Shown here: positions 61,324-64,000 of the stretch, in pieces
Position numbering within the stretch: position 1 is the first letter of the stretch
Layout of the letters: each line of letters starts with the position of its first letter
Virus record (IMG/VR): IMGVR_UViG_3300033999_000083
Coordinates: 1-64,000 of that record
Strand: one strand, 5' to 3'
Source of the DNA: a virus
DNA: 64,000 nucleotides
Notes under the pieces: generated by a model
What the model was told of the DNA's origin: nothing
Databases searched by the model: none
What the model saw: the letters and a program-made list of their open reading frames with translations, nothing else
Made by a program: the position numbers and the translations under genes

Positions 61324-64000
61324 TTAATCACATTTTAGTATTATTTTATTTTTAGCCCATTCTCTAAATGAAGCTTCTGAATCTATTAATCTAACATTAT
61401 AGTAAGGAGAAGATATATCACTTTTATAATTAAATATATCTTTTAAAGATGACTTAAACAATTCTTCAGGATTATTTATTGCTCTTTCTATATTTAAACT
61501 AAAATCAGGATTTATTTTTTTAATTACATTATATAACTGTTGAGCTACTATCTCTGCTTTATCTAAAAAATCAGTAATATAATCACCTTGTAAAGCATTA
61601 ACTATAGCTTTAACAAACTGTTCCTCTCTTTCTGAAATATCTTCCTCATTTTCATTTTTTCCTAGTACAGATTCAATTGTTCTTTCGTATGTACTGTAAT
61701 CACTGTATCTGAGTAATGTTAAAAATATATGTAAATTTTCATGAACTAGATCTGACTTAGTACCTTTATTTCCATTTAATAATATAGAAGTTTTTAGTTT
61801 ATCATCTACTACTTCAGTTTTTATTTTAGCAAATTGATTATTTTTAAACTCTTTACTATCATTACTTATATCTACATCTATACTATAATTTCCAAAGTAT
61901 GCTTTCATTTTATCTAATAAATCCTGCATACCAGCAATATTAAGAATTTCATCATGAGATAAGATACCTCCCGTAGCTTTTAACAAAACATTGGTTTTAC
62001 TGTTACCACTTTGTAAGTATAGATTATATATTGCACCATCTGGAGTTGTGTCTTTACCATCTATCTTTATTGGGGTTTGATATAATTGTTTTTTACTAAA
62101 TATTCTTTCTACAGTTATAATATCACCTTTATCATTAGTTCTGTTTGTATGAGCTATAATTTCATTTCCAACATCTTCCATAACTCTGTACATAGTGTCA
62201 GATAAACTTCCATGTTCAGCTATAGTAAAATATACACCTTTCTTTAAAGGATTTATTCTTTCTTTTTCTTCTATCGGTATTTTATTAAAATCAGTAATCT
62301 TTCTAAGATCAGATAAATTTCTTTGATACTTTCTAGAACCATTTAAGTCAGTAACATAAAGTTTAGTATTTTTATCTATAATTTTAAAGAATGTAGCTTT
62401 TACATAATTAGTAATATCTTTATATCCTCTTGGAATATCGGTATATTTATCTATATATCTACCTATATTAGCATAACCAGTTGGAAAAAATACTAAACTA
62501 TTTTCATCTACATCGTTAGGAATAATATATTTCACTTCTACAAGATTAGTTTCTTGTTCTGCAATCCCAATTGGTTTAGGGGTTACTTTTCAATTATTGA
62601 CTCTTAAAATATGCACAGTGTATGGAGATGAGATATCTCTTGGAGTATAAAATTGTATATTAGATATATTGGATATATCTACTGTTTCATATACTTTAGA
62701 GGTGTCTGTAAATATTATACCTTTATTTTTATCTACTATTTTACCATATACTGTAGTTCCATTTAGTTTGCCATAAAAATAATCCCCTTTAGTAGCTTTA
62801 TTAATATCAAAAAATGAAGATAGTGTTCTAGCTGATATACTCGAAGTATTAACGTTATCTATTATTTCTTTTCTTTCATTACTAGTAAACACAGCATTCG
62901 AGTGCATCCATGCTTTACTATCTCTTAATTCTATTCTTGAAATTGGTTTTATGTACCTTTTATTGTCATTACCTACTATTATAAATACATAATCTGGATT
63001 AGAATATACCACAACTGCTTTATTTTTAATAGTAGATGTGGGATCTACTATAATATCATCTTTTGATATAAGATTTACATCACGTATTTCTGTATAAGCA
63101 TTATAATTAAAGTTCTTAAGTACATTAGAATATACTTTATACAATTCTCCTAATTTGGCTGAATTAAAATTCTTTACATCAGAATATGCTTGTTTAATAA
63201 ATTCATCACCAGATTTTACATATAGATATGCAGGATATACACCTACTACAGTACCTATATCTGTTTTATCGCCAATCATTGCATTGTCTTTTATAAACTC
63301 TTGCAAATCGTTTCTAGACAAATACTTAAAATTTCTTCTTAATTCTACAAGATTATCATTAGTTAAAATCTCAGCATCTGGATCATATGGTATTTTAGGA
63401 TTTTCTCTTTTTCTTATAAACAACTCATCTCCTGGTAAATATGCTTTCTTAAAATATTTGTAATTACCTTCCTGATCTTTGTATAAACTAACTATATAGA
63501 CACCATTATTTTTTGGAAATATGTTCTGAATAATATATGGATTAAAATGTTTTTTACCAGTTTCATCTACTCTAGGAACCATTAACAAGTCTTTTCCTAT
63601 GGAAACATTTTGAACTATATATTTATAATCTACGTTGTCTAATTTAATCATTTCAGAAAATAAATCATCCTTAGCTTTTGTATAATCAAATAAATTTATA
63701 GCTTCAGCATAAGACTTTATCTTATCAACATTATATTCACTACTAAATGCTTTTTCCATTTCTAGAAATTGCTGTTGATTTATAATCTCCCTAATTACAT
63801 TGTATCCGTAACTATTTGGGTTTAAATTTTGAAACACACTTTTAGTAGTACTATATAAAGAATTTGTAGAGTCTAGTCTATTAGTGACTAACTTTATTAT
63901 TTCAGAAATTACATTATTATTCTCTTTACTTTCTAATAATTTTTCAAACTTAGAAGGATTAACTGCTTCTTCTGCTATATTATCAAAAAATTCTTTAGAA
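61324..64000 (-). CDS. Giant late protein with zincin-like motif (5' partial)
   Basis: The frame is open from the window edge to TAA, 891 codons seen, if TGA at 62592-62590 is Trp (VNN(W)KVTPKPIG). Near its C-terminus, DLVHENLHIFLTLL is an HExxH zinc-peptidase-like motif, followed about 30 residues on by SEREEQFVKAIV, which could give the third Glu ligand. Such domains occur in giant phage polyvalent proteins. Other parts are beta-rich repeats with no match by eye. Transcribed before the 1546-residue gene. Confidence 0.75.

Overview
The window is best read as part of a crAss-like phage (order Crassvirales, dsDNA tailed phages of Bacteroidales), or a close relative. The support is mixed. The DNA is very AT-rich. 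Genes are packed with 1-40 bp gaps or 4-8 bp overlaps and almost no Shine-Dalgarno sites. Several promoters have the Bacteroidota form TTTG-N20/21-TAnnTTTG. The plus strand carries one long early/replication block that meets a minus-strand late block of giant proteins at a bidirectional terminator near 56.6 kb. Placement in the order is an inference from gene content and layout; no search was run.

Layout. 1-210: C-terminus of a plus-strand gene. 211-1157: non-coding, AT-rich. 1.1-18.4 kb: an accessory block of many small genes, many of them tandem paralogues, with two tRNA genes, three structured non-coding stretches, several very small membrane proteins, two secreted proteins (one RlpA-like) and a compositionally odd cassette at 13.25-14.5 kb. 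18.4-26 kb: an AAA+ ATPase split by a group I intron, two metallophosphoesterases, RNase H, a ClpP-like protease and a ferritin with intact ferroxidase ligands. 26-37 kb: replication core, with family A DNA polymerase split by two group I introns, SF2 helicase, SF4/DnaB-like helicase, Sak4-like ATPase, SSB-like protein, primase, resolvase-like nuclease and a lipoprotein aspartic protease. 37.5-45.5 kb: four tandem paralogues, a HAD nucleotidase-like protein, a long hexapeptide beta-helix, a PD-(D/E)XK nuclease, a second AAA+ ATPase, an isolated single-gene unit and a large metallophosphoesterase. 45.8-56.2 kb: nucleotide metabolism (class II ribonucleotide reductase split by two group I introns, dUTPase, ThyX, DUF1599-like protein), ATP-dependent DNA ligase, a spanin-like membrane protein and small genes. 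56.3-56.7 kb: a nested tRNA-like element and two terminators. 56.7-64 kb: two giant minus-strand late genes.

Genetic code. The late genes are continuous only if TGA is read as tryptophan: 15 in-frame TGA codons in one and one in the other, while TAA remains the stop. Three plus-strand genes also need TGA = Trp to give complete family-like proteins: the resolvase-like gene at 36.6 kb and the LAGLIDADG endonucleases at 27.8 and 46.35 kb. Most other plus-strand genes use TGG for Trp and end in TAA or TAG. The minority that end in TGA mostly do so in ATGA overlaps or TGA-TAA tandems where readthrough costs few residues. One exception would fuse two adjacent genes (43131-45245). The picture fits a TGA-recoded phage in which early genes are largely compatible with both codes.

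The early genes together supply a near-complete replication, recombination and dNTP-synthesis apparatus. Five group I introns sit at the most conserved motifs of three of these genes, and splice junctions can be placed to the base from reading frame and the U/G boundary rule.
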